A DNA stretch of 64,000 nucleotides from Pedobacter helvus (GTDB lineage: Bacteria; Bacteroidota; Bacteroidia; Sphingobacteriales; Sphingobacteriaceae): contig NZ_SRMP01000002.1 in the NCBI RefSeq assembly GCF_005925325.1, positions 496,001-560,000 on the forward strand. Direction: 5' to 3'. The notes under the pieces were generated by a model. It saw only the letters and a program-made list of their open reading frames with translations. It was not told the DNA's origin and did no database searches. Positions 52,598-61,924 of the stretch are shown in pieces. The position numbers and the translations under genes are program-made. Positions within the stretch are counted from its first letter, which is position 1, and every line of letters starts with the position of its first letter.

Positions 52598-53929
52598 TTA
52601 AATGTATCTGTTAATTAAATTTTCGATGTATTCTTGTCTGCCGCTTCTTACTTCTGGTTCTCCATTTTCAGCCGCGTAGTTTCTAAGATCTTCTAATGTT
52701 AAATTTCCTTTTTCAAACTCGGCACCTCTACCACTATCGAAAGAAGCGTAACGATCTGTTCTTATTGCTTTGTATTCCGATTTTTGAAGGATGTTGTCTG
52801 CAGTAATTAATGCCCTAGCAAATAGATCCATTCCACCGATGTGTGCATAGAATAGGTCTTTTTGATCGGTAGAATTTCTGCGAATTTTAGCATCGAAGTT
52901 TACGCCGCCGCCTTGTAAGCCACCGCCTTCTAAAATAATCAACATCGCTTCAGTCAGCTCGTTGATGTCATTAGGGAATTGGTCGGTATCCCATCCATTT
53001 TGATAATCGCCACGGTTGGCATCGATAGAACCTAACAAACCGTTATCAACTGCCACCTGTAGCTCGTGTTGGAAAGTATGACCAGCTAAAGTAGCGTGGT
53101 TTACTTCTAGGTTTAACTTGAAATCTCCCAACAAATCATACTGTTGTAGGAAAGATTTTACGGTTGCTGCATCATAATCGTACTGGTGTTTTGATGGTTC
53201 ACAAGGTTTTGGTTCGATAAAGAAAGTACCTTTAAAGCCATTTTTTCGGGCGTAGTCTTTAGCTGCATGTAAGAATTTCGCCATATGTTCTTGCTCACGT
53301 TTCATATCGGTGTTTAGCAAGCTCATGTAGCCTTCTCTTCCGCCCCAGAAAACGTAGTTCTCGCCACCTAAAGCGATGGTCGCATCTAAAGCGGCTTTTA
53401 CTTGCGCTCCACCGTGAGCCAATACGTGGAAATCTGGATTAGTTGCAGCTCCGTTCATGTAGCGTTGGTGACTGAATAGATTTGCAGTTCCCCAAAGTAA
53501 TTTCACACCACTTTCTGCTTGCTTTTGTTTTGCGTAATCCACAATTGCTTGTAAACGACGTTCGTTTTCTGCAACATTATCAGTATAATCCACCAGATCT
53601 ACATCGTGGAAACAGTAGTAAGGCAACTGCATTTTTGTAATGAACTCAAAGGCAGCATCCATTTTATCTTTAGCACGTTCTATGGCATCAGCTTTTACAT
53701 CCCAAGGGAAAATATGCGTAGCGCCGCCAAATGGATCGGCACCATTGCCATTGAAAGAATGCCAATAAGCACAAGCAAATTTAAAATGCTCTTTCATGGT
53801 TTTGCCTGCTACTACTTGGTTGGCATCATACCATCTAAATGCAAGCGGATTGTGGCTCTCTAAACCTTCGTATTTGATTTGGTCGATACCGCTAAAAAAT
53901 TCTTTTTCTCCTTTAACTACTTTTGTCAT
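52598..53929 (-). CDS. xylA: Xylose isomerase
   Basis: A 443-residue enzyme of group II length. The catalytic/metal-site residues are visible: His108 and Asp111 in [20 protein letters not shown], metal-binding Glu in [18 protein letters not shown], and [17 protein letters not shown]. It converts D-xylose to D-xylulose in the cytoplasm, using two divalent metals. It is the second gene of the xylose operon; a 111-bp gap to xylB carries an imperfect palindrome. Confidence 0.97.
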   Translation of the reverse strand: MTKVVKGEKEFFSGIDQIKYEGLESHNPLAFRWYDANQVVAGKTMKEHFKFACAYWHSFNGNGADPFGGATHIFPWDVKADAIERAKDKMDAAFEFITKMQLPYYCFHDVDLVDYTDNVAENERRLQAIVDYAKQKQAESGVKLLWGTANLFSHQRYMNGAATNPDFHVLAHGGAQVKAALDATIALGGENYVFWGGREGYMSLLNTDMKREQEHMAKFLHAAKDYARKNGFKGTFFIEPKPCEPSKHQYDYDAATVKSFLQQYDLLGDFKLNLEVNHATLAGHTFQHELQVAVDNGLLGSIDANRGDYQNGWDTDQFPNDINELTEAMLIILEGGGLQGGGVNFDAKIRRNSTDQKDLFYAHIGGMDLFARALITADNILQKSEYKAIRTDRYASFDSGRGAEFEKGNLTLEDLRNYAAENGEPEVRSGRQEYIENLINRYI

Positions 53930-53974
53930 TGTTTTTGTTTTTTGATTTGGCTAATAGTTTATAAGTTGATAGAT

Positions 53975-54049
53975 CATGGTTTATAGTTGATGGTCGACAA
54001 GCATTTTTAACTAAACACATTGACTATTAACTACGATCTATTAACCATG
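53975..54049. repeat. Word-like inverted repeat (GGTTTATAGTTGATGG type) at the xylB-xylA junction
   Basis: The left arm 53975-53995 (CATGGTTTATAGTTGATGG) is an imperfect reverse complement of 54022-54049 (ends CTATTAACCATG). The right arm covers the last codons and stop of xylB, so part of the element is coding. Confidence 0.55.
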
Positions 54050-55531
54050 TCGGCCCTCTAATTGTCTAACTAATATTTCTTTCCAGTCCTGATAAATTGG
54101 TTCGTATGCAGTTGTATTTTTTGGTTCGATGTATTTTAGTACTTGATGGTTGGTAAATGCCTCTGCCGGACTGCCGAAAATTCCAGCGCCAACACCTGCA
54201 CCCAAAGCAGCACCCACACTTCCATCGTTGTCATATAGTTCAACAGGTACATTGGTTACATCAACAAAAGTTTGGGCAAACAAATCGCTCAAAAATAAGT
54301 TCGCTTTTCCTGCCCTAATTACTTTCGGTTGCATATCGTTTTCACGCATAATGTCTAATCCGTACCTAAAGGCGAAGGCGATACTTTCTTGAACTGCTCT
54401 GAAAATATGCGATTGTTCGTGAGTGTTGAGGTCTATCCCTACTAATTGAGCACCTGTGTATCTGTTGTTCAACATCCGCTCTGCGCCATTGCCGAAAGGT
54501 AAAGCTCTTAACGATTTACTGCCGATTGGAGCTTGTGCCGCAATATGATTTAATTCGTTGTAGCTTAAATAAGGGGCGAAAGTATGTTTAGCCCAGCGAT
54601 ACATGCTGCCCGTACCATTGATGCAAAGTAACACGCCGGTCCTAATTTCTTCTGGGCTATAGTTAACGTGGGCAAAAGTGTTCACCCGCGATTGCTTGTC
54701 GTACGTTAATTGGTCACTTACGCCATAGATTACACCCGAAGTGCCAGCAGTAGCAGCCACTTCACCAGGTTGTAGCACATTTAAAGATAAAGCATTGTTG
54801 GGCTGGTCGCCTGATTTATAAGATACAGGAATGCCTGCTGTTAAACCTAAAAGGCTTGCTACACTTTCTCTCACTTGCCCGTGAGTAGAAAATAGCGGTC
54901 TAATTTCCGGAATTACATTGCTGTCTAAGCCGTAATAGTTCAGTACATCTTCGGAGATTTGATTTTTTTGGAAATCCCAAAATACACCCTCCGATAAAGC
55001 CGAAATGCTAGTGGTAATTTCCCCCGTAAGTTTCATCGCAATGAAATCTCCAGGCAGCATAATCTTATCTATTTTGCTGTAAATTTCAGGTTCATTTTCT
55101 TTTACCCAGGCCAACTTGGAAGCAGTAAAGTTACCAGGAGAATTGAGCAAAGTAGAAAGTGATTTTTCGTGGCCAATGCTGTCAAAAGCTTGGTTGCCCA
55201 AATCAACCGCTCTACTATCGCACCAAATAATAGAATCTCTTAATACCTCCTGATTTTTATCAACCACTACCAAACCATGCATTTGATAACCAATACCAAT
55301 AGCTTTAATTTCTTTTGGATTGAAGATCTGTAGTGCATTTAATTTTAAGATGGCTTGCTGCGTGTTGTGCCACCAATCCATAGGCGATTGTTCTGCCCAG
55401 CCGGTAGCCAAAGATTTGATTGGCGTTTCTTCTTCTGGATATTGAACGGTAGCTACGCTTTTTTGGGTAGCAGCATCTACCACTGCTACTTTAATGGAAG
55501 AAGTACCTATATCAATGCCTAATAAATACAT
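54041..55531 (-). CDS. xylB: Xylulokinase (FGGY family)
   Basis: A 496-residue sugar kinase. The N-terminal ATP loop is LLGIDIGTSSIKVAVVDA. MHGLVVVDKNQEVLRDSIIWCDSRA is the FGGY substrate region. AATAGTSGVIYGVSD is the adenosine motif, and KVIRAGKANLFLSDLFAQTFVDV the C-terminal signature region. It phosphorylates D-xylulose to xylulose-5-phosphate for the pentose phosphate pathway. It is the first gene of the operon. The promoter and a LacI-type operator lie just upstream. Confidence 0.95.
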   Translation of the reverse strand: MYLLGIDIGTSSIKVAVVDAATQKSVATVQYPEEETPIKSLATGWAEQSPMDWWHNTQQAILKLNALQIFNPKEIKAIGIGYQMHGLVVVDKNQEVLRDSIIWCDSRAVDLGNQAFDSIGHEKSLSTLLNSPGNFTASKLAWVKENEPEIYSKIDKIMLPGDFIAMKLTGEITTSISALSEGVFWDFQKNQISEDVLNYYGLDSNVIPEIRPLFSTHGQVRESVASLLGLTAGIPVSYKSGDQPNNALSLNVLQPGEVAATAGTSGVIYGVSDQLTYDKQSRVNTFAHVNYSPEEIRTGVLLCINGTGSMYRWAKHTFAPYLSYNELNHIAAQAPIGSKSLRALPFGNGAERMLNNRYTGAQLVGIDLNTHEQSHIFRAVQESIAFAFRYGLDIMRENDMQPKVIRAGKANLFLSDLFAQTFVDVTNVPVELYDNDGSVGAALGAGVGAGIFGSPAEAFTNHQVLKYIEPKNTTAYEPIYQDWKEILVRQLEGRHG

Positions 55532-55555
55532 GTTGAATTAAGTTTTATATTTGGT

Positions 55556-55603
55556 TTATGCAAACGGTTGCATAAAGATAGACGTTAAAATAATAATGTC
55601 AAA
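55556..55603 (-). promoter_or_regulatory. xylB promoter with LacI-type operator
   Basis: On the minus strand TTTG (55603-55600), 19 bp spacer, then TATCTTTA (55580-55573), close to the TTTG / TAnnTTTG consensus. The palindrome TTATGCAAAC-GGTTGCATAA (55556-55575), with the LacI-family core TGCAAACGGTTGCA, overlaps the -7 box by 3 bp and covers the start site. This position implies repression of xylB-xylA-symporter by the LacI-type protein encoded next to it. Confidence 0.8.
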
Positions 55604-55637
55604 TATTTTGAAAAAAAGTTTTGAGGATAAGCCGTTA

Positions 55638-56654
55638 TTACATTTTCAGTTTAGTCGATTCTCTTTCTACTAAAGAGGGATCAATTACCACGTGGTTAAC
55701 CTTTTGGTTAGGCTTATTCTGCATGGTATTAAGGAAAAGCTTAGCGCATTCTGCTCCCATTTGGTTAGGGTGTTGATCTATGGTGGATAGGCTAGGAGTG
55801 ATATAGGCAGAAAAGGCTTCGTTAGCAAATCCGATTACACCAATCTTTGGCAGCGGCTCATCAATTTCTTTCAGTTTTTGGATTACCCCAAGTGCGGTAA
55901 AATCGTCTGCAGCAATAATAGCATCAGGTTTGTTTTCGGAACGGATCAGCTTGTCTGCACCAAATTTTCCATCTTTAATAGATAAACCGCCGAAGATGAT
56001 GTGCTCTTCATTAATAGGTAAGTTATTATCGGTCAGTGCAGCTTTGTATCCTTTTAAACGATCGTTAAAAATACGAATTTGATGCACCGTGGTTACGTAA
56101 GCAATATTCTTGAAGCCTTGTTTAATTAAATGTTGTGTAGCCATATAACCCGCTTTAAAGTCATCTAAAGTTACAGTTGGTACTTTTAGTTTCTCATGTA
56201 CGCGGTCGAACAGAATTAAAGGTTTGTGCTGCTTAATTACTTCTTCAAAATGTGCTACATCTTCTGTTTCTAAAGACAAAGAAGCCATGATCCCATCAAC
56301 TTGTGCTTCTAATAAAGTCTTCACGCCGTTAATTTCGGAAGCAACAGATTCGTTAGATTGGTACAATATGATCCGATAGCCGCTGTTTTTTAAGCCTTCT
56401 TCGATACTATGAATAATAGAAGCAAAAAAATGGGCTTGTACGCTAGGAACAATGACACCAATGATGTAGGTCCGTCCAGATTTTAAGGCCGAAGCTAATT
56501 TGTTAGGGCTGTAATTTAACTTTTTGGCAGCTTCAAAAACGGCTTGTCGTGTAGCATCGCTAATAGCAGGAAAACCACTTAAAGCCCTAGAAACCGTAGA
56601 AACCGTTACATTTAGTTCTTTAGCAATGTCGTAAATAGTGGTTTTCTTTTTCAA
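55638..56654 (-). CDS. LacI family transcriptional regulator, probable xylose operon repressor
   Basis: A 338-residue protein. The N-terminal helix-turn-helix is TIYDIAKELNVTVSTVSRALSG. A hinge helix SPNKLASALKSGRT and a periplasmic-binding-protein-like sensor domain follow (YIIGVIVPSVQAHFFASIIHSIEEG ... AIIAADDFTALGVIQKLKE). It lies directly upstream of xylB on the same strand, and a LacI-consensus operator sits in the 106-bp gap. The inducer is probably xylose or a derivative (inference). Confidence 0.93.
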   Translation of the reverse strand: MKKKTTIYDIAKELNVTVSTVSRALSGFPAISDATRQAVFEAAKKLNYSPNKLASALKSGRTYIIGVIVPSVQAHFFASIIHSIEEGLKNSGYRIILYQSNESVASEINGVKTLLEAQVDGIMASLSLETEDVAHFEEVIKQHKPLILFDRVHEKLKVPTVTLDDFKAGYMATQHLIKQGFKNIAYVTTVHQIRIFNDRLKGYKAALTDNNLPINEEHIIFGGLSIKDGKFGADKLIRSENKPDAIIAADDFTALGVIQKLKEIDEPLPKIGVIGFANEAFSAYITPSLSTIDQHPNQMGAECAKLFLNTMQNKPNQKVNHVVIDPSLVERESTKLKM

Positions 56655-56721
56655 GCGCAGCTGATTTGGTGATTAGCAAAAAAACGAAAATTACTTAACA
56701 ATGCAACCGATTGTGAATGAA

Positions 56722-58002
56722 TTATTCCAGAAGTAAATCATCATCATCGGTTAAACTAAGTTCTATGCTATCGCTTCCAGCAATCCCTTCAATTGAGCCT
56801 TTTACATGGGCAGCATTTAATAAGACCTTATCAAGCTGTTTTTCTCTAGCTTTCCAAAGTTTCTCCATAGCATCTCTTTCTTTTTGGATAGATAACTTCA
56901 TACTTAAGAAACCTTCCCTAATTGCTTTCCATTGCTCTGAAAACTCGTTGCTAGTTAAGTAATCATATAACATGTGCATTTTATCACCTTTGTTATCCTG
57001 AGATTTAGCTGCATTGAACAAGCGTAAAATCCCGTCACGTAAAACCGCTGCCAAAGCCTGCACTTCATTAAATGTACAAATCCAAACTCCATCCTTTAAA
57101 CCAAAACAGCTCATATCTTTTGGCATATTTTGCGTAACTAGTACCGCAATTTCTGCTCCTTGGCTACGCATATCGGTTTTTAGTTTCTCAATCCAATCGT
57201 TAGCAAAAGCAACCGTACGTTTACTTTCATAGATGATGTGCCCACATTCTTGTCCGAAGCTGTTTCTAACCGTTTGGATACAATCTGCACCCCGAACGCC
57301 CTTGCCAACCTCCTGCACCAAATCAAAAGGAAATGAACTGCGCAGCAATTCTTCTAATGCTAACTCTTGAATTTCTCCCTGTAACTGCATCGAGCCTTGT
57401 TCCGCTTTGCGTTTCATTTCTTCGGCCAATTTCTTCTGATCTTCGAGTTGTTTGTCTTTCTCCGCCAGTTTCATTTTGAAATCCAGTTCGGCCTGTGCCA
57501 AACGTTGGTTTTCGATGTTCCTAATATCAATAGCCATCTTTTCTCTTTCTTCCGCAATTTTTTTCTGAATGGACAGTTCCATTTCCTCTTCTTTGCGTTT
57601 GATCTCGTTGGCCATTTGCAAGTATTCCAATTCCTTCTGACGAGCTGCTTTCAACTTCTCTTCATTTTCCTTATTGGCATCATCCAATACTTTCAACCTG
57701 TTCTCAAAATCAGCACTAATAGATTTGCGCAGGTTTTCACTTACGGTAGTTTGTAGTGCTTCTTTCTCTTTCGATAATCGTTGTTCGAAAGCAAGCTCTT
57801 GTTGCCTTTTTTGCACTTCGAAACTTTCTTCCTGTTGCTTTTTTTGTAGTTCAAGAAGTTGGGTTTTTTTATCAAAGTCTTCCTGTTGTTTCTTCTTAAA
57901 TGAAGCCATTTGCTCACGCAATTCTTTCTTATATTCTTCGGCCATCACTTCCTCAATAGGAAAAGCATGATTACAATTAGGACATTTGATTTCTGTTGGC
58001 AT
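56722..58002 (-). CDS. DUF2130 domain protein with zinc ribbon and coiled coil
   Basis: A 426-residue cytoplasmic protein. The N-terminus has a CxxC zinc-ribbon half (IKCPNCNHAFPIEE). Residues about 25-205 are a long Lys/Glu/Gln-rich coiled coil. The C-terminal half is the DUF2130 domain (LRSSFPFDLVQEVGKGVRGADCIQTV ... IIYESKRTVAFANDWIEKLKTDMR ... AVLVTQNMP). The core pattern (D, then E-x-K) resembles restriction-endonuclease-like folds; that is a suggestion only. Its function is unknown. It is 67 bp upstream of the LacI-type gene on the same strand. Confidence 0.85.
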   Translation of the reverse strand: MPTEIKCPNCNHAFPIEEVMAEEYKKELREQMASFKKKQQEDFDKKTQLLELQKKQQEESFEVQKRQQELAFEQRLSKEKEALQTTVSENLRKSISADFENRLKVLDDANKENEEKLKAARQKELEYLQMANEIKRKEEEMELSIQKKIAEEREKMAIDIRNIENQRLAQAELDFKMKLAEKDKQLEDQKKLAEEMKRKAEQGSMQLQGEIQELALEELLRSSFPFDLVQEVGKGVRGADCIQTVRNSFGQECGHIIYESKRTVAFANDWIEKLKTDMRSQGAEIAVLVTQNMPKDMSCFGLKDGVWICTFNEVQALAAVLRDGILRLFNAAKSQDNKGDKMHMLYDYLTSNEFSEQWKAIREGFLSMKLSIQKERDAMEKLWKAREKQLDKVLLNAAHVKGSIEGIAGSDSIELSLTDDDDLLLE

Positions 58003-58047
58003 AATGATATCGGTTTTTGAAACGGAACATCAAAATTAAGCATTGTT

Positions 58048-58139
58048 AGCCACAGATGCACAGATAATGTTTTAGAATAATGTATGCGATGCTATCAAAT
58101 TAATAAGTTATAAATTTATTTATCTGTGCATTTGTGGCT
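58048..58139. repeat. Word-like inverted repeat (CCACAGATGCACAGATAA type)
   Basis: AGCCACAGATGCACAGATAA (58048-58067) and TTATCTGTGCATTTGTGGCT (58120-58139) are reverse complements at 19 of 20 positions. The element fills the divergent gap between the DUF2130 gene and the MFS gene, so it may overlap both promoters. Confidence 0.8.
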
Positions 58140-58182
58140 ACTTATTGCCCGATTATGTAATTTTGCACACCAACCAAAGTAA

Positions 58183-59385
58183 ATGTTCACTAGTATTTTA
58201 AATGCCTACAAAACCTCGTTTTCTGGTTTAAGCCGACAAACGTGGATCCTTAGTATCGTAATTTTAATTAACCGTTGTGGTTTCATGGCGGTGCCATTTA
58301 TGGGGCTTTACGTTACGCAGGCATTGCATAGGCCAGAGTCGGATGCAGGAATAATCATTTCACTTTTTGGGGTGGGGTCTATTTTGGATGCAGCTGCGGG
58401 AGGGAAGTTGACCGATGTTTTTGGTTATAGACCAGTGCAAATCTTGGCTTCATTAATAGGTGGGCTATTTTTTTTGCTGTTCGCCATGGTCGAAGATTTT
58501 ACCTGGCTCTGTGTTTTAGCGGTTGTGATCAGTTTCTTTTCGGAAGCTTTTAGACCAGCTAATTACGCTGCCATTGCTTCTTATGCTGCAGAAGGAACTG
58601 AAACACGTTCATATTCGCTCAATCGTTTAGCCAACAATATTGGATGGGCTTTTGGGATCAGTATGGGTGGAATTATTGCTTCGTACAATTACAAGCTTTT
58701 ATTTATTGTAGACGGAAGTGTTAGCGTATTAGTTGCCGTTGTGATTTTCTTCTTGTTGCCAGCTAAACAGGTGCAGCGTAAAACAGCACATGAAAAAAAG
58801 GAAATGAATGTGCGTAAACCTTGGAACGATATCCCATATGTTAAGTTTCTGATTTTATGTGCCATGTTTACCACTTGTGCATTTCTAACGTTTAGGGTAG
58901 TACCAGTTTTCTATAAAGAAGTTTGGCATATAGACGAAGCTTTAATTGGTATAATTTTAGGTATTAATGGAGTAGTAATTGCATTGGTTGAAATGGTGAT
59001 GATTACCAAAATAGAGAATAAACGTTCGCCAATATTTTACATTGTACTTGGGGTAATTATTGTCTGTTTTTCATTCGCAGTGCTGATGTTGCCAAAAAGT
59101 TTTCCAATTACTTTAGCGATAATTAGTATTTTACTTTTCACCTTCGGAGAGATGTTGTCGTTGCCTTTCTTCAATACCTTTGTTGTAAAACGTAGTAACG
59201 AATATAACCGAGGCACTTATGCTGCGGGCTACACGTTAAGCTGGTCGGTGGCGCAAGTAATTGGCCCAACCAGTGGATTTTATATCGCTGAAAAATTTGG
59301 ATATAATGTGTTGTGGATTGCTATTACAGCACTCTTATTAGTATGTGCTTATTTTTTCAGTAGGTTGAAATTAACAGAAAACTAA
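58183..59385 (+). CDS. MFS transporter
   Basis: A 400-residue protein with about 12 membrane segments. The motif after the second segment, GGKLTDVFGYRPVQ, is a variant of the MFS A-motif. A charged central loop (AKQVQRKTAHEKKEMNVRKP) separates the two six-helix halves. Drug/H+ antiport or metabolite export is likely, but the substrate is unknown. It stands alone, divergent from the DUF2130 gene. Confidence 0.88.
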   Translation: MFTSILNAYKTSFSGLSRQTWILSIVILINRCGFMAVPFMGLYVTQALHRPESDAGIIISLFGVGSILDAAAGGKLTDVFGYRPVQILASLIGGLFFLLFAMVEDFTWLCVLAVVISFFSEAFRPANYAAIASYAAEGTETRSYSLNRLANNIGWAFGISMGGIIASYNYKLLFIVDGSVSVLVAVVIFFLLPAKQVQRKTAHEKKEMNVRKPWNDIPYVKFLILCAMFTTCAFLTFRVVPVFYKEVWHIDEALIGIILGINGVVIALVEMVMITKIENKRSPIFYIVLGVIIVCFSFAVLMLPKSFPITLAIISILLFTFGEMLSLPFFNTFVVKRSNEYNRGTYAAGYTLSWSVAQVIGPTSGFYIAEKFGYNVLWIAITALLLVCAYFFSRLKLTEN

Positions 59386-59488
59386 AAAGAATAAAAAAAA
59401 TAAAACCTTTTTAAAACCTCTTTGTTTATGCTTAGATACCTTGAAAAATTACCAGAAGTATAAACTATTTAAATTAAGCAATGCGCAT

Positions 59489-59863
59489 ATGAAAAAGCGA
59501 ATCCATGTTCTAGAAGACGATAAAGACATAGCTTTCATCATCGAGTTTTTATTGAAAGATGAAGGTTACGAAATTCAAGTATCATCTACCTTTAAAGAAT
59601 TAAAAGAAAAATTAAACGATTCGATCCCAGATTTATTTATCCTAGACGTGATGTTACCTGATGGAAATGGCTTGGATATTTGTAAAGACTTGAAGAACGA
59701 TCCTTTTACGAAACATATCCCAGTTATCTTAATGTCCGCCAATGTTCAGAACGAAGCATTAAGTGAAGCTTCTAGTCCAGATGACTATATCAGTAAACCT
59801 TTTGATTTGGATTATATCGAAAGTAGGATCAAAAGATTAATCGGAGAAAAAAAAGTAGCCTAA
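59489..59863 (+). CDS. Single-domain response regulator (CheY-like receiver)
   Basis: A 124-residue receiver domain without an output domain. The acidic pocket is EDDKD (residues 9-13), the phosphoacceptor Asp53 in LFILDVMLPDGNG, and the switch Lys in SKPFDLDY. I start at ATG 59489 (MKKRIHVLED); the upstream TTG extension is not needed. No histidine kinase gene is adjacent, so it is an orphan that probably acts by protein contact. A terminator follows. Confidence 0.9.
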   Translation: MKKRIHVLEDDKDIAFIIEFLLKDEGYEIQVSSTFKELKEKLNDSIPDLFILDVMLPDGNGLDICKDLKNDPFTKHIPVILMSANVQNEALSEASSPDDYISKPFDLDYIESRIKRLIGEKKVA

Positions 59864-59886
59864 TTAAATTTTAATCAAACCGATAT

Positions 59887-59922
59887 AAAACCCGTTCTAA
59901 TTTAGTTTAGGGCGGGTTTTTT
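59887..59922 (+). terminator. Terminator after the response regulator
   Basis: AAAACCCGTTCTAA (59887-59900) pairs with TTAGGGCGGGTTTT (59907-59920) using two G-T pairs, with a 6-nt loop and T-run. Confidence 0.85.
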
Positions 59923-59998
59923 GTTGATTTCGATTTGGATTGATTTTCAAGGAAAAAATTTCTGACAAATAAATGATAGGGAAAATTAAAACTGTTTA

Positions 59999-60021
59999 TA
60001 CTTTTGCTTAACGGTGTTAGA
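59999..60021 (+). promoter_or_regulatory. tetR promoter -7 box and operator O1
   Basis: A perfect -7 box TACTTTTG (59999-60006) directly abuts CTTAAC-GGT-GTTAGA (60007-60021), an imperfect copy of the TTTAAC-NNT-GTTAAA palindrome. The operator would cover the transcription start, so autorepression is likely. No clear -33 box is seen. Confidence 0.6.
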
Positions 60022-60039
60022 TTTTATAACGCTTAGCAA

Positions 60040-60639
60040 ATGGGAAGTAAAGAAAGAATTCAGCGACAAAAAGAAGATACTCGTAAGGGAATCTTAGCTG
60101 CTGCTTTACAAATAGTGAAACAAGACGGTTGGCCTGCTTTAAGTATGCGTAAGATTGCGGATGTGATAGAATATACAGCTCCGATTATCTATGAGTATTT
60201 TCCGAATAAAGAAGGCATACTTTTCGAATTGACCAGACAAGGCTATGTTAATTTAGGCTTAAAAGTTAAAGCTGCCAGAGATAGTAAAACAGATCCAGAA
60301 GAGAGGTTGGAAGCAATGTGGCTTGCTTATTGGGATTTCGCTTTCGAAGAGAGTGAATTTTACCAATTGATGTATGGTGTACAGGTGAACTGTTGTGAAA
60401 TGTACAAAAAAATGCCAGAGGCAGAGTATACCACTGATTTGTTTTATGATGCTATCGAAGTGTTGTTAACTAAAAAACCGATATCAGATGATGTTTCTGA
60501 TTTGAAGTATTATACTTTTTGGTCGCTAATCCATGGATTAATTTCTCTGAATTTGGTCCAAAAAGGAGCTAATGATCAGATCAATCAAGAGATTTTAAGA
60601 AGTGCTATTAAAGCAATTATTAAAACTATTAACGACTAA
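60040..60639 (+). CDS. TetR/AcrR family regulator of the RND efflux operon
   Basis: A 199-residue protein. The N-terminal helix-turn-helix is ILAAALQIVKQDGWPALSMRKIADVIEYTAPIIYEYFPNKEGIL. The C-terminal ligand domain has YWDFAFEESEFYQLMYG and FWSLIHGLISL, like TetR proteins of the WHG/TetR_C_33 type. It precedes the efflux adaptor by 78 bp on the same strand. Three copies of one palindrome around the two genes point to it as a local repressor that responds to pump substrates. Confidence 0.92.
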   Translation: MGSKERIQRQKEDTRKGILAAALQIVKQDGWPALSMRKIADVIEYTAPIIYEYFPNKEGILFELTRQGYVNLGLKVKAARDSKTDPEERLEAMWLAYWDFAFEESEFYQLMYGVQVNCCEMYKKMPEAEYTTDLFYDAIEVLLTKKPISDDVSDLKYYTFWSLIHGLISLNLVQKGANDQINQEILRSAIKAIIKTIND

Positions 60640-60647
60640 ACTTTTTT

Positions 60648-60678
60648 TTTGCACTCTTATTTAACGCTGTTAAATTAA
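60648..60678 (+). promoter_or_regulatory. Efflux operon promoter with TetR operator O2
   Basis: TTTG (60648-60651), 19 bp, then TAAATTAA (60671-60678), a partial match to the -7 consensus. The perfect palindrome TTTAAC-GCT-GTTAAA (60660-60674) lies over the spacer and the -7 region. This is where a repressor would block transcription of the adaptor and pump. Confidence 0.6.
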
Positions 60679-60717
60679 TTATTAACGTAAAGTAAAACAT
60701 TTTAAAAACCCAATCAT

Positions 60718-61914
60718 ATGAATTATATATACGAACCCGCACCTAGATTTAACACTGTTAAATTATTTAACGAATGGATAATTTTGTTAGTGCTTGCTGT
60801 AATGTTATTCTTGGCTAGTTGTACAGGAAAAGCCGAGCCAATGGCGGCGGCTGCTCCACCTATATTACCAGTGGCTACTGTTTCTACAGGTGAGCAAGAA
60901 ACTTTTGTAGATTATCCTGCAGCATTACAAGGAACCACAGATGTGGAAATAAGACCTCAAATTGCTGGAACTATCGACAAGATTTATGTAAATGAAGGTC
61001 AATTGGTGAGCAAAGGACAATTATTGTTTCAGATCTCAGAACTTCCTTTTAGAGCGCAACTGAATAATGCTAAAGCTTCTTTGCAGGCCGCACAAGCTGC
61101 GGTTTTAAATGCGCAATTAGAAATAGATAAATTAACTCCGTTAGTGCAAAGCAAGGTAGTTTCAGATTTTCAGCTGAAAACTGCTAAAACCACTTATCAA
61201 ATCGCTTTAGCTAATGTAGAGCAGGCTAAAGCAAATGTAAATAGCGCACAAATTAATTTAGGTTACACTCAAATTAAAGCCACTAGCAGTGGTTACATTG
61301 GGCGTTTGCCTAAAAAGCAAGGTAGTTTAGTTTCTCCTTCAGATCCAGAAGCGTTAACTCAACTTTCTGATGTAAATCAAATTTATGCTTATTTCTCTCT
61401 ATCGGAAACTGACTTCATTAACTTCAATGCTAAATACTCAGGAAACTCTGTGGCTGACAGAATTAGTCATTTGCCAGCGGTAGAATTGGTTTTGGCAGAT
61501 CAAAGTTTATATCCTGTTCAGGGAAAAATAGACATGATTAATGGGCAATTTGATAAAACTACCGGCGCTATCACTTTAAGGGCGGTTTTCGCCAATTCAA
61601 AAGGACTGTTGAGATCGGGAAATACAGGCAAAATAAGATTAGGTCTATCTCATGAAAATACCATTTTGGTTCCACAATCTGCTACGGTAGAAATGCAAGA
61701 TAAAATCTTCGTATTTGCTGTCGGAAAAGACAACAAAGTAAACAAGGTTGCTATCGCTATTGATGGTAAAAATGGTACCGACTACTTAATCAAAGACGGC
61801 CTAAGATCAGGGGACCAAATCGTTTTAAGTGGTTTAGACAAACTTCAAGACGGGCAATTGATTCAGCCTGAGAAAAAAGCAGAAAGAACAGCCCAATTAA
61901 TTTCTAAAAAATAA
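60718..61914 (+). CDS. RND efflux periplasmic adaptor lipoprotein (AcrA/MexA-like)
   Basis: A 398-residue membrane fusion protein. A hydrophobic segment ending MLFLASC is a lipobox, so it is probably lipid-anchored like AcrA. The lipoyl halves are TDVEIRPQIAGTIDKIYVNEGQLV and YTQIKATSSGYIGRLPKKQGSLVSP, followed by a helical hairpin and beta domain. The N-terminal MNYIYEPAPRFNTVKLFNEW is longer than usual before the signal core, and its codons 11-15 contain an exact TetR-type palindrome; a later start was considered, but no ATG gives a proper signal peptide. The permease gene follows after 10 bp. Confidence 0.93.
   Translation: MNYIYEPAPRFNTVKLFNEWIILLVLAVMLFLASCTGKAEPMAAAAPPILPVATVSTGEQETFVDYPAALQGTTDVEIRPQIAGTIDKIYVNEGQLVSKGQLLFQISELPFRAQLNNAKASLQAAQAAVLNAQLEIDKLTPLVQSKVVSDFQLKTAKTTYQIALANVEQAKANVNSAQINLGYTQIKATSSGYIGRLPKKQGSLVSPSDPEALTQLSDVNQIYAYFSLSETDFINFNAKYSGNSVADRISHLPAVELVLADQSLYPVQGKIDMINGQFDKTTGAITLRAVFANSKGLLRSGNTGKIRLGLSHENTILVPQSATVEMQDKIFVFAVGKDNKVNKVAIAIDGKNGTDYLIKDGLRSGDQIVLSGLDKLQDGQLIQPEKKAERTAQLISKK
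60748..60762 (+). promoter_or_regulatory. TetR-type operator O3 inside the adaptor coding region
   Basis: TTTAAC-ACT-GTTAAA is a perfect palindrome of the O2 type. It lies 30 bp inside the adaptor gene and is followed by a half-site TTTAAC at 60766-60771. It may act as a roadblock or looping partner for the repressor bound at O2, 88 bp upstream. Confidence 0.5.
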
Positions 61915-61924
61915 CAATAAAATA

